From: Tanytarsus gracilentus | Taxonomy: Eukaryota > Arthropoda > Insecta > Diptera > Chironomidae | Assembly: GCA_038502055.1 (NCBI GenBank) | Contig: JAXRKN010000039.1 | Location: 3,906,001-3,970,000, forward strand | Length of the DNA: 64,000 nucleotides | Direction: 5' to 3' | Part shown: one piece after another, positions 1 through 12,400 of the stretch | Layout of the letters: each line of letters opens with the position of its first letter | How positions within the stretch are numbered: the first letter of the stretch is position 1 | Translations under genes and position numbers: made by a program | Notes under the pieces: generated by a model | What the model saw: the letters and a program-made list of their open reading frames with translations, nothing else | Databases searched by the model: none | What the model was told of the DNA's origin: nothing

Positions 1-190
1 CACACTTAAAAACTTTACAACTCTTTTATTATTCAACAAGTTGCAGTTTAAAATTTGTTGCCACGCCAACGCTCCAATTCTAACAAAATTTATTTGATCA
101 ATATCTCAACTCAAAAGTGTATAGGAATTTAACCAAATTGTTGTGTAAAATTTTATTCTCAGATTTATTTAAAAATATTCGTTCTTAATT

Positions 191-1857
191 ATGCGATATC
201 CAAATACAATTGATAAAAACATTTATTTGTCTTACATCCGTAAGGAGAATTTATCGAAGAATGGAGAGCAAATATTGGATGCAATAAATTTGAATTGGGA
301 TTTGAACTTTCCGGAGACTCTTGTTGAACTTTCCATAAAAACAATTGCGCAAAATTGGGGCAGTAAGTATTATCTTGTTTGGAAATTTTATTGTGATAAG
401 AAAATTACAAAATAAATTTCTAAAAATTTGTGATTCAAGAAAAATTGTGAGAAAGTTCAAACAATTAAAAAATAAATTAATAAATTAGGTAATAAATGTT
501 TAATTTTTATTCTTCTTTTTCCTTTTTAGTTCTTCCAATTTTTCGCAGCATTCTTGTTCGCGAGAACCGAGCTCTTCTCTCCGACATCATCGACTTTCAG
601 AACCTCAAACTTTCGGATTTATCATCGAACATAAAAGTAAATGCACTGTGGCAGCGAATGTACAATGCTAAATGGTCGATGATTAGCAATCACAATAGTC
701 GTCCATGGATTGAACTTTATATGGAAAAATATCTCTCTGAATCTCTCGAAAATTTGCGACCAGTTGATTACAACGTTGAGAAAGTGAAGAATTTGATTGA
801 ACTTTGCAGTCCATTTGTTAAAGATTTAAAGATAAATCATCTCGAAGTGTTGTCGCAACCTTATAACGACTGTCTGAATGACCACATTCCTTTTGATATA
901 ATTTTGGAGAATTTGAATGAGCTCAAAAATCTTTCAATAACTTACGATTGTCGCTCAATTGGAACTCACTTTTATCTCACGTGCACAAACATTTCGGATA
1001 ATGACATCACAAAATTTACGCGTGGCTTATGTCACACAGATTTAAAGGAATTTCGATTTCATAGCTCAAAGCTCGAAGCGCCAATGCTGAAGCAAATTGG
1101 TCGTGCGCTCGAGAAAAATGCAGCACTTGTCGTTATTAAAATGGAAAATTGCCGTTTTGGTGATGCGGGATTGAATGCATTTTGTGCTAAACTTACACAC
1201 GACTCACTGCCAAATGTGAAGCACATTGCGTTGAGCAATAATTTCATAAGTGCCGATGGTGCAATGTTGCTGGCAAACATCTTGAGGAGGAGAAAAATTG
1301 AGACACTCGACATGAAATTGAATCCGATATTGACGGAAGGTAAGAATCAAGGGGTGGAAATTTTTAAATTAAAATTTGAATCTCATTTTATTCCAGGTGC
1401 AAATGAAATTCTTGCGCTTGGCAATGTCATTGGACTCACTTCATTGAACATCTCGTCATGCTCCTTTGACGAGGGTGTTGAGGAGACACTTTTGTATGTG
1501 ATTCGAAAAAATAAGACGTTGAGGAAATTAAATATTTCTATAAATAAATTAAGTGAAGAGTTGGGTGCGAAAATTGTGAGCTCACTGACGGAAAATGATG
1601 TCATACGAGATTTGGATATAAGAGGTACTGGAATATCGCATAAAACCAAAAGAATTATCGATGGAGTAGTTTTGGAGAATCGTGAGAAAAATAATACGGT
1701 TGAGCTAAACAGGAGGGTAAAAGAACCGGATCCTGTGCCGCTCCCCGAGCGGACAGTAGCAGCCTTAACAGCCGAGGTTGTCAAGAATCGAAGCAATGAG
1801 TTAACACATACTTTAAGTGTGGTAACAGGGGCAGGACTCTTTTTATCTAAAAGATAA
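191..1857 (+). CDS. Leucine-rich-repeat protein, DRC5/TCTE1-like
   Basis: Three exons (191-362, 530-1339, 1397-1857) join in frame to give 480 residues. The 57-base intron at 1340-1396 happens to be open and in frame, so a naive translation runs through it; the donor GTAAG and acceptor TTCCAG mark it as an intron. The N-terminal third carries an LWQRM...W segment like that preceding the repeats in T-complex testis-expressed 1. The remainder has ribonuclease-inhibitor type leucine-rich repeats (for example LPNVKHIALSNNFIS and LTSLNISSCSF). In other animals DRC5/TCTE1 belongs to the nexin-dynein regulatory complex of motile axonemes, so a sperm-tail role is inferred. It could instead be another LRR protein of the same repeat class; the family call rests on recalled similarity, not a search. 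Confidence 0.7.
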
Positions 1858-3326
1858 ACTTAAAAAAGTTGAAGTTCTTTAGTATCGATCTTTACTTAAT
1901 TTTTAAAAACGTGAAAAATAAATTTGTGAAAAAATTTAAAAATAATTTTTCAGCTGATTAAAAAAATTCAAACTTTAAAAGCTCAAAACACAAACTTTAA
2001 TTTTTCACTCAAAGATGGCGGTGAAGCTTGAAGTCACAAGCTTAATTTTCAAAATCACAACAATCCTGAAAGCTCTCGATTTCCACGTGCGTTTCTCTCT
2101 CAAAAGCTCAATTTATTCTCTCCCGCTCACTTAAATTGCGCAAGCGTGAATTTTTATCTACCTAAGACAATTTTTTTGGGAAATAAGTTTTCAGTATGTG
2201 TTCAGCATATTCACAGTCAATGTCGTCGTTGACATTGAATCGAGCTAAAAAAATCAAGAAAACTATTTAAGCTTAAAATGAAGTTTTAATTAAATAAATC
2301 CAAAAGTTTCCTCAAAAATCTCGAGTGCAATTAATTAATGCTAACATTTTTAAAATTGTTTAAAAAATCGATAACTTCCTAAATGAAATTTCTTCTGTTG
2401 TTTATTTAATCAAAAGAAGAAAAAAGCGAGAGGAGAAAAAAAATCATTCGAGTGCTCAAAACTAAATATCGAGAAAAAGTTGTGAATTTTTAAATAGTGA
2501 AAGTGTAACGAGAAAGCCATTTAAATATTATCGAGTGTCATTGATTGCAGAAGGATAAAAAGTTGAAGGTGCATCCAAAAAAGGCTTTCAAGCTCTCTCA
2601 AATTGATGTTAAAAAGAGAGAAGAAAAACACTCAGTTAAAGCAAACTTTTGCTTTCACCTTTCTGTGTGTATTTTTTCGAACGAATGTAATTCTATGCTT
2701 TGCTCGGTAAAATACTGCATTGAAAGTTTTTATGCTAGATATTTGAAAAAGAAGAACCTTGAAATTGCTCGAGGGTGGGAAAACTTAAATATGTGGAGTT
2801 AAGATTTAAATCTAGAGAAAGTCTGTTACAAATTTGATTAGGAAATTCTTAAATGGTTATTTATATTTTTTGATAAAAATGAAAATTTTGGTAAATTTAA
2901 AATGAGATTTTAAGTTCATGCTAAATTATATAGATATCCTTGCCTTGCTTATTAAATAACGTCTCAGGGTGTCAAAAATCTTTATCCTGAAACCTTTTAA
3001 AATAATCCCAAAAGATAACTCAAAATTGAAATTCATCGACCCATCAAAATTTAATAATTTCCTTTTCTGATGAGTTTTCCAGTTCCTTAAACCAAAAAGT
3101 GTGAAGATAATCTCCAAATGCTCATCATAATAAACCGCATCATTAAGAAAATTATGCGAAGGTCTTTTTCAACCTTTCTAACCTTCAAACAAATTTAAAT
3201 TTTTATCCTCTGGGCATCTCATGAATTTTTAAAGTGTTTCAAATCTTTCATACATAAATCCGCTCCTGAGAGCTTTTTTTGGATCCTTCTTTTTTTAATT
3301 TTTGTATATTCGAGTATGGATCGTTC

Positions 3327-4023
3327 CCAACTCCTGGGAAATTCCCAAAACCTGGGAAATTCCCAACACCTGGGAAATTCCCAACTCCTGGGAAATTCCC
3401 AACTCCTGGGAAATTCCCAACACCTGGGAAATTCCCAACACCTGGGAAATTCCCAACTCCTGGGAAATTCCCAACTCCTGGGAAATTCCCAACTCCTGGG
3501 AAATTCCCAACTCCTGGGAAATTCCCAACTCCTGGGAAATTCCCAACACCTGGGAAATTCCCAACACCTGGGAAATTCCCAACACCTGGGAAATTCCCAA
3601 CACCTGGGAAATTCCCAACACCTGGGAAATTCCCAACACCTGGGAAATTCCCAACTCCTGGGAAATTCCCAACACCTGGGAAATTCCCAACACCTGGGAA
3701 ATTCCCAACTCCTGGGAAATTCCCAACTCCTGGGAAATTCCCAACTCCTGGGAAATTCCCAACTCCTGGGAAATTCCCAACTCCTGGGAAATTCCCAACA
3801 CCTGGGAAATTCCCAACTCCTGGGAAATTCCCAACACCTGGGAAATTCCCAACACCTGGGAAATTCCCAACTCCTGGGAAATTCCCAACTCCTGGGAAAT
3901 TCCCAACTCCTGGGAAATTCCCAACTCCTGGAAAATTCCCAACACCTGGGAAATTCCCAACTCCTGGGAAATTCCCAAATCCTGGGAAATTCCCAACTCC
4001 TGGGAAATTCCTAACTCCTAGGA
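3327..4023. repeat. 18-bp satellite/minisatellite array, about 39 copies
   Basis: Nearly perfect tandem copies of an 18-base unit of the form CCTGGGAAATTCCCAAC(A/T)C. Two unit variants (ACACC and ACTCC) are interspersed in short runs, suggesting block-wise duplication or unequal exchange. The last copies are degenerate (TAACTCCTAGG). Because 18 is a multiple of three and the unit has no stop, five of the frames are open across the array; these are not genes. Each unit holds the odd palindrome GGGAAATTCCC and each junction the inverted pair TTCCCA..TGGGAA. Confidence 0.97.
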
Positions 4024-6666
4024 AATTCGAAATTCCCAACAAACTTTAAAATATTTTAGACATTTAAATAGTAAAAACTCATTTACCAGCTAAATTTATA
4101 ATTGTATGACGTACGAATAAAATAATGTAATGGATGGATCTAGCAAGCGATAGTCTCAAGAGGAAATCATTCATAACATATCTTGCCAATAATCTATGAC
4201 GTCATCATGTGCATTTTCTGAAGCTGATCCAATTATTGATTTTTTCTGCTCTCACTCAATTGCTGTTTATTTCTGGTATTCTAGTGATACAACAACAGAG
4301 AGAGAAAAGTCTAAAGAGAAGGAAATGTTCAAAATTAACTGAAGCGTGAATGCAAAAAAGTTGTAGTAAAATTTCAATTTGAACAAGAAAGAAATGAGGG
4401 TAGAAAATGGACATGGCTTAAGCTACAAAAAAATTTAAAATTTTTAAGAAAATGCAATGATGTCCAAAATGTCCGTTGAAATCAGCATAGCAATTTTTTT
4501 AAGTCAAACATTTCCTGAATTCGAATGCAGAATTTAAATATTGAATTTACGTAATTTGATGTATATTTTATCAATTTCCTATTCACAGGAGATGAGGAGA
4601 AAAATTCGAAAGAAAAATTGTTAAACGGATGATGAAAAAGTAAACAAAAATTTAAATATAATTGGAAATTCTTGAGAAATTTTTATGTTTGTATAAATTT
4701 AAAAAGTGCACTTTTAAAGGTAGAAAATTTTAAATTCTTTGTCATTACTTAAAAGCACAAAAAATCCTGCATAAATTGTGAAATTTCATATTTTAAGTTA
4801 AAAAAATTAGTGTTATTCACTCAACAGGAATTTCCTCTGCCAAACAACACTTTTTCATTGAATTCCTACTTCAATTACAAATAAAAGCGGAGAAATAAAT
4901 TTTACTTTAACGGTGAAAAACGCATGAGGGAATTTTTTTAATAGCACATTGAGATCCGGAAGAGAACGATTTGTTATAACTGCAGGCATTGGGTGCATTC
5001 ATCATGATGAATTATGAATTCTCTTTCATCTCGCAATCTTTGCTTTCACTCTCATCGCTGAATGAACTTTGTTATGCTTTTTCTTCCTTCACGTTGATTT
5101 TATCAAAAGGGGTGGACACTGTTGAAAAAGTGATTGTAAAATTTTTAAAAGTCATTTTATATGCTTGATTTAAAAAAACTTCCATCCCTTTAGTTTGTTC
5201 AATTGAAATGTTTACATCCGTGAGTGCCATTATGAGATTGTAAGTCCCACTTTTTGCTTCTCTTACTTCCAATTATGAGCTCTCGTCGCAAGAATGGCTC
5301 TAATTTGTATACAAGAGTTCATTCTGAATTAGATTTGTTGAGAGCACATGAATAGTTCTGAAAAGTGCCAAAGCGATTATCGCGAATGAGTACTTTATGT
5401 TGAAAATGATGACTGCTGACTTCACCATAGGTTAAAATAGCAATATTGAATTTTTTAACTGTCATTTGATTGTGCCATCATGATGGAATTCTCTCCTCAA
5501 TATTTCCAAAAGGATTTTAATTTTATGGAAATCAACTTCGAGCTTGACGATATCGAGTCAAATTGAATTATTTACAATATTGATGAAAATTTATGGTAAT
5601 TTGCATGAAAAGGATTCTGCTGACAAAAATTATAGGTTTTGAAGGTTTTTTTAGGAAAATTTGGATTTTATATTTTGACAAAATTATCTTTTCCAATAAT
5701 TTCCACTAATTAACTCGAAGGTGAAATAAATTATTTCATGCAACGCACTCGAATATTCATAACGCTCAATGATTTCAAAGAATTTTCCACGTTGCCGTTG
5801 ATGAGATTCAGTGAATAAGTGATGAGACATAGCAGAAGAAAATTTTCGACTGAAAATTGCCTTTCCGTGCTGAACACGTCTGAGAGACTAGAAAGAGAGC
5901 GAGAGAGAAAATTTCTCACCGAAAACAACAGCAACAATCATTTTCATGTGTAAATGGCTTGGGAAAGAAAAAAATATAAGGAAGAGAAAAAATTTTCATT
6001 GCAGTATTTTTCTCTTTGTGAGCAAGAAATTTTCTCTCTCTCATTTGCTGTTTGCGACACTTTTCTCGCGCTTTTCAAGCGGTTCGGTCGTAAATGTAAA
6101 TTTTGTCTCGTCGCATCACTTTTTATCTCAAGAAATTTAGTGCAAGTATCAGTGGAAAATGTATTAAAAGTTTAGATAAAAATAATGAAGTGAACAACTA
6201 AAATTTAATGCCAAAGGAAAAAATAAATCAAAAATTGGCATAAAGTATGAAATTAAAGTGTACAAAGAAAAATATTTTGAGATAAAATAAATTATTCAAG
6301 TTCGATGATTTATGAAGAAGAGGAAAGCCATTAAAATGAAAAAGTGGAATTAAAATTGATTTAAAAAGGCAAATTTTAAGTGAAAATATCAAACGAAATG
6401 TATATTTTGCTCATTGGATAAATTCATCAAACATTTTGGTAAATTTTTTGAAACTAATCAAAAATCTGACAATCAGAGTTCAAATAAATTGACTCTATAA
6501 AATATTCAAAAACACTCTGCTTCGCACATTGAATTTTCTGCAAATAAATTTTCTATCTTATGGAAAGTTTCTTTGGAAGAGCTAAAAGAGACCTATGTAT
6601 CCTTTTCTTCCACATTTTTGCATCGACAACAATTTTTTGATTTTATAATTTTACAAGAATCGATAA

Positions 6667-6770
6667 ATGTTTGAATGACTTTAAATCTTTTTTAAATTTC
6701 AAACTTAAAATTTCAAAGAATATAATTTTAATGTTTGAATGACTTTAAATCTTTTTTAAATTTCAAACTT
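6667..6770. repeat. Tandem duplication, 64-base period
   Basis: A 40-base segment beginning ATGTTTGAATGACTTTAAAT occurs at 6667-6706 and again identically at 6731-6770. The intervening 24 bases are AT-rich. This is a recent local duplication in noncoding DNA with no visible function. Confidence 0.9.
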
Positions 6771-8030
6771 TTGAAGTTAAATTTTACAAAGCTATTAATT
6801 AAAATTTTTAATATAGATTTAATGAAGTAAATGAGAGTGATGGAAAGATTTAAGAAACCATCTACGTTGACTTAATTTTAAGAAATAAAGTTATTAACAG
6901 AGAGTTGAAAAATTCAATTTAAATATTGAGAGTTTACTTGCTGCTGAGTTTTAATTTTCATTAAAATTTGAAGATTGATTTCATACTGGCACTTTTTGGT
7001 GTTCACGTCAAGTTTATATAATTTTTAGGAAATTGTTTTCTCGATATTTCCTTTCATCACATGCTCTCTTAAAATTTTACTACTCAACCGTTCATAAAGA
7101 ATTTAATTCAGTAACGCCTCTCGTAAGTGAAGAAAATCTGCTTCTCTAAAAATAATACATAATTTTTTTTATTTTCTAAGTCGACCTTAAGATGATACGC
7201 GAAAATGTTTTACGAAAAAAAATACAAATAACTTTTTATAAATAGGCGCGACACATAAATAAAAACTTTTTTGCATAATTTTCTGCTGAGAGAAAAATGA
7301 AGAGAAAATGACGGTGTGTAATAAAATAATTTGTAAATGGAAAAAGAGATATGAAAAAATTTATGCCGCGTAATTTGTGGATGAAATATTGCGCATAGAC
7401 AAGGGGTGTGCAAGTGTGTATATTTTGGAATAAAATGTTGCTGAAAAGTTCATGAGACCAGTAGTGCACATCTGATATCTCCATAATTGCATGCATGACT
7501 TGAATATATCTCATGGATATTGATTAAAATAACAACATTGCATGAATTCCGTGCTGTTAATTGCAACTCGCCTCTACACTCTCACACCAATTTAAATTCT
7601 GCTTGTGCTTTTTTCACCGTCACGAAAGCGATTCTTTTTGAAAGCCGACTTGCTCCATAAAGCACTTAAAGTCCTTGTAAATCTTTCAACATAAACTTGC
7701 TCGCTAACTCCTGAAGTATCATAGTAAAGTGTTTGTCTTTTCTCTTCTCTCCATATTTTATCTACATGAATTGTTGACGATACAAACATCTTGTCGCAGT
7801 GACTCACTCTCGCTTATACCTTTAAGCACTTTTTTGCTCTTCATTGAGACATTTTTTCATTTTTCTGTCATATGGGCTTTGTTATTGCATATTATGTACT
7901 CAAATGTGTTTGATAAGGTGTAAACGTTACACGAGAGAAGCTGACAGAATTTTGCTAAAATTACAAAAGCGAAAAATATTGATTCTTTATAAAAAATCCA
8001 GGGATGAGAACTAGTTAAATTTAAGTGAAC

Positions 8031-8070
8031 TGACGTACACCCACGTACACTGACGTATACTGACGCGCAA
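8031..8070. promoter_or_regulatory. Four 10-bp repeats with TGACGT cores
   Basis: Four consecutive 10-base units read TGACGTACAC, CCACGTACAC, TGACGTATAC and TGACGCGCAA. TGACGT is the half-site recognised by CREB/ATF-type bZIP factors, and a 10-base period puts the copies on one face of the helix. It lies in noncoding DNA about 1.4 kb upstream of the VWC gene start codon. A regulatory role is inference; it may be a chance short tandem repeat. Confidence 0.35.
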
Positions 8071-9484
8071 TTAAAAAAATTAAGAAAGATAAAATTAGTA
8101 AAAAATTGTTGTATTTTGGGAGAAAAACACTTGAATTCAGTTTCTCAAGAATTTTAATAAAATTAAGCACATTTCCTAACATTTTTGACTTTCAAGAACT
8201 TATAAACCTAATTGGGTATTAAAATTTGCAAATTACATCCACATCAAAAGACTTAAATCTTTTAAAACCTTTCTCGAAATTCGTCATTCGGTTGCCAAAT
8301 CTTCTTTTCCCTTGAAATGTCGGATGTTCATTGATGGAGAGAGTAGAATGAAAGGGGTTGAAAAAATTATTTTAAAATGTTTGCTGTTGGTTTAAAGAAT
8401 TTATTGAAACAAATTTTTGATAAATTTAAATTTACGCATAAAAGATTTTATTTAGATAATTTTATCATAACTTTTAAACCAAGTTTCTTGCCCCTTGAAT
8501 TTTGATTTCCATTTAATTGATTTTCTCATCCAATAAGCTTAAAATTTACATGAGTTTACAAGACATTAAAAATTTTCTTACACAGAAAAATAATTGTCAT
8601 TATATTGCAGATAGATTTTCTACATTTTCTTCCTACTTTCTCTTGCGCAAGTTCACACGTTTGCCAAGTGTTCATTGACCAGCATATTAAAAAGTTTTGT
8701 AGCCAAAAAGGCAATTTGTAAAAATTTGTAGCCAAAAAAATTCAAATCTTCTTACAAAAACCAAATCGATTTTTAAAGTGATTTAACATCGTTTGGGATG
8801 CCTTCCGGTTATGTGTGATATGAAATTAATATTTAATGTGCCTTAGAGTATGGTGATGCCGGTTTACGAATAACAAAAGTTGGATTATTAAAATTTGTAG
8901 ATTTTGGAAATGTTTTAAATTTTTATAAATTATTTAAAAATTAAAAAATTGTTTAAAAAACTTTTGACGTAACTTTAAGAATTTTTTTTAATTTTAAAAG
9001 TTTTTAATAATTTAATAAAATTTTATGCAAATAGAAATTATATTGAATTTTACTCGACATTGCCTTGAGCTGCTTTCGACAATTTATTTTCTGACCTCAT
9101 GCTTTAGTTATTCTTTAACCTTTGTCTACTTTCTCTTTTGCAGGATTTTCTTTGTAAATAATCAACGTGTAAAACATTTCTGAGAAAAAGAAAACTGTTC
9201 AAAAGTGAAAATGCCATAAAAAGTAAAAATGTGAACGAAAATGAAAAATTGACATTAAGAAATTGTTAAATATTTCTCATAACGCTAAAAATGAAATTAA
9301 CCTCGACAATATCATCCTGACTTGTTCAATTTTTCAAATCAGTTGATGCGTCATAAGTGCAGTGTTAAAAAAGTAAAGCAATTATTTCTCTGTTAAATTT
9401 TTTTAGCTTTAAAAGTTAAAATTTTATCTCCGTAACTAAAAACGTAATTAAAGTGAACGAAATCATATCATAAAAAAATTCACC

Positions 9485-12400
9485 ATGAAACTCGTCGGTG
9501 TGAGTCAACTCATCATTTTGCCCATATTGAGCATTATTTTTGGATTTGTAGGTGAGTTGAAAATTATTTTAATAAATGTGAAATTGCCATCTGCTAAATT
9601 TTTTTTAAGGTTTCTTAAAAGTTTCATAAGCGATTACTCATTTCTATTACACAAAATTTCAAAAGACTTTTATCAGATTTCCTTTAACAACAACTTCCTC
9701 CCACCCCTCAAAATGAATTTTTCATTTCAATTATTTAAGCATAAGTGAATTCATAACATAAAATCATGGGCTGTCATTAAAATTAATCATGACTGAGATA
9801 ATTTTTTTTTAAAAAATTTTCTATACAATAAAAATAAATTTTTAAAAAAATCCGCACTTTGAATGACGTCCAGATATTAAAAGCTTACTCTGTCATTCTC
9901 CACCACGTTAAAATTAGTTCGAAAAGCACTCGAAGCACTCAAATTGAATTGGCTTTTGTGTGTCATTCAAATTATGCGTCAAGAGAATTTAGATTGGTTC
10001 AAAAAAGAGAAAACGAGAAATTTTTGCCTTTTATTTTATGATTTTTGCTGGCTGTCAAAATCCAAACTCTGCACAGAATGCAAGACAGCTAAAAACAGTT
10101 TCATAGCTAAAAAATAAACGCATTGAATTGAAAAGTTTTTCACGTTTCAAAATAAAAGTTTAATTATTATAAACACGATCGTGAACAAGTAAAAAATAAC
10201 TGATTGATTGATGAAGGTTGTAAATTTGGAGAATTGCAAATGCAGTGAAAAATCGTTTGATTTTCATCAGAAAAATAATAATTAAAAGCTGAGGTTTAAA
10301 AAATAAGAGCTTTTTAAATGCTAAGCACTAAAAGCTTTTAAATTAATACGGAATTAAAAAATTTTTCGCCACTTGAGCTAAGATAAAAATTTATTTTCAT
10401 AAAATTTTCTCATTTCCTTCCGCCAACACAAAATGTAATTAAAATGCAATTTGAATCCCGCTTTAATGCATTTTTCCTCACACCCTTCGCATAAATTTTA
10501 AAGCTTCCATCATGAATGCGATAAATTTCATAATGTATGAGCTTCACGCTAATAAATTATACTAATTACAACGTGACGGTTTCAGTAGAGAAAGTATAGT
10601 AATATGATAAACCGGATTCTGATCAAATTCTTTTGTTCTTTCATCATTATTTAACTAGTTCACATTTGATTGGAGCGAAAAAGTTGGAGCAATTTATTTG
10701 AAATTTAAAATAGTTTGAATGAAAAAATTTTGCTCTTTTGAACATTGATTTTCTGAAATTGATCAATCAATTAGAGGAAATTGAAACTCAAACTTTTTCG
10801 TTGAGTAGGTTTTTCATATGATCAACCGAAAAAATCTCGGAGTCACTCATCGAAATCTAAAAATAGCTTCATTCATATAAAATCAATCAAATAGCGCCGG
10901 CATTCGGCGTCGACGGAAGTTCTGCGATAGATAGAAAAGGGTTTTGGGTCATTGATGATGAATTAATAGACGAGGGTAAAAAGGCGCGTTTCGAGTTGAA
11001 TTGCAAATCAACATTATAACTTTTTTCTCCTCCGCATATTGATCGATTGAATAATTTTATTCGCAATTATCAGCATTGTTGTCATTGCTCAAAATAATTG
11101 ATTTTTGAATAAATTTGTCTATTAGAATTCGTGCGGAATATGCACGCTCCAAAAAAAACCTTTCCTAACATTCTGCTTGAGGCAAATTTGTCACATCACT
11201 GACCATAAAATTTCATTTTGCTACGGAGACACGATTTATGCTCTTTTTTCAATCTTTTTTGTAAAATTCATGTGCAGGATAAAAAGTTCGACTTTCCTTC
11301 ATTTTACTATAGATTTTCAATGTGTTCGTGTAAATTTAATTAGTTCACACATTTTTTCTCAACAACCACATCCTTCTCGCACAACCCACACAGTATCAAC
11401 AAGAGCTTCCGACATAAAGATAATGTGAGCGCATTTAATACCGTTCATTGTTATTGTCAATTTCGCATCCGACAACATCGCATTAGAAAAAATGTAGTAG
11501 AAAATATTTTTGCTGTCATTAAGCGTTGAGCAAAATGTTAGATGAGAAAATAATTTTTATGTGTTTAAAACTACAAGCGATGATGATTTATGTGAAGGTT
11601 TTTGAGGTAAAAATTTAATTAAAATAAGAAGAAATATTATGGAACTTTGTGCATCCTGTCATGGCTTTTTTATCATCTTCAAAAGCGGATAAAAAGACAA
11701 AAACTGTTAACTTGACTAAATTTTGATTAAAGATATTTAAAATTTACTCATTTAATTTTAAAACTTTAGCCACAAAATAATCAACCTTTTTAAGTTCCCA
11801 TCCCGTGAACTTTTTTACCAACGACTGTCATAACAATAAAGAGCATCTGGTGTGCCAACAAACAACCTCTCATAAATGTCGTTTTCTCGCAACTATTATT
11901 GCACCTTTTATGACATCATGTTGACCACATCGACTGCACTTTATTACATCGATGAAAACCGAAAATTTATCGTCTACAGTTTATGATAGTGAAATTTCAA
12001 CAATCAATGGATATAATTTATTTTTTTGGCATCCAAAGCACAAACTATGAAAATTAAAAGCACTTGACAGCCTGCTGCTTCATGACCTAATTGTTCTGGC
12101 TCGAAAAGTTCCACTTGTGTGTCATAATGTAATTGCAAAAATAGTTGTTGGCATCACACAAAAAGCTTTGAGAGGTTGGAAAAATTGAAATTTATCAAAA
12201 AGGAGAAAAACATTTTTTTTATCATTAAAGGTTTTAATTTGTAAAATAATTTTTTTCTTGTTAAATTATTTAGTCATAATGATGCAATTTTTAGATCATT
12301 TAATAAACATCTTAAGCTTAAAAGCTTTTTTAATTAGTTCTGCAAACTTTTTATCGTTTCATTTCACAAATCTCACAATAACTTAAATCCATTAATTAAT

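Larger units (their letters stand above)
1858..9484. other. Noncoding stretch upstream of the VWC gene
   Basis: About 7.6 kb without a convincing coding exon. It contains the 18-bp satellite, a 64-base tandem duplication and a run of TGACGT sites, listed separately. Stretches near 2400-2560, 6130-6440 and 9143-9484 are rich in AAAAGTG and GTGAAAAT words typical of insect 5' untranslated exons, and an acceptor-like pyrimidine tract with CAG precedes 9143. They may be alternative leader exons of the VWC gene; this is inference. Small open frames here (for example 2545-2802, 5731-5937) have no family resemblance or splice support. Confidence 0.5.

Noticed and set aside
2545..2802. 85-residue frame in the upstream noncoding region
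   Set aside because: No ATG start, no splice partners, no family resemblance; composition like leader sequence.
3248..4049. Five overlapping long open frames (FPTPGK, IPNTWE, NSQLLG repeats and their reverse counterparts)
   Set aside because: They are all the same 18-base repeat read in different frames; the unit is a multiple of three and has no stop.
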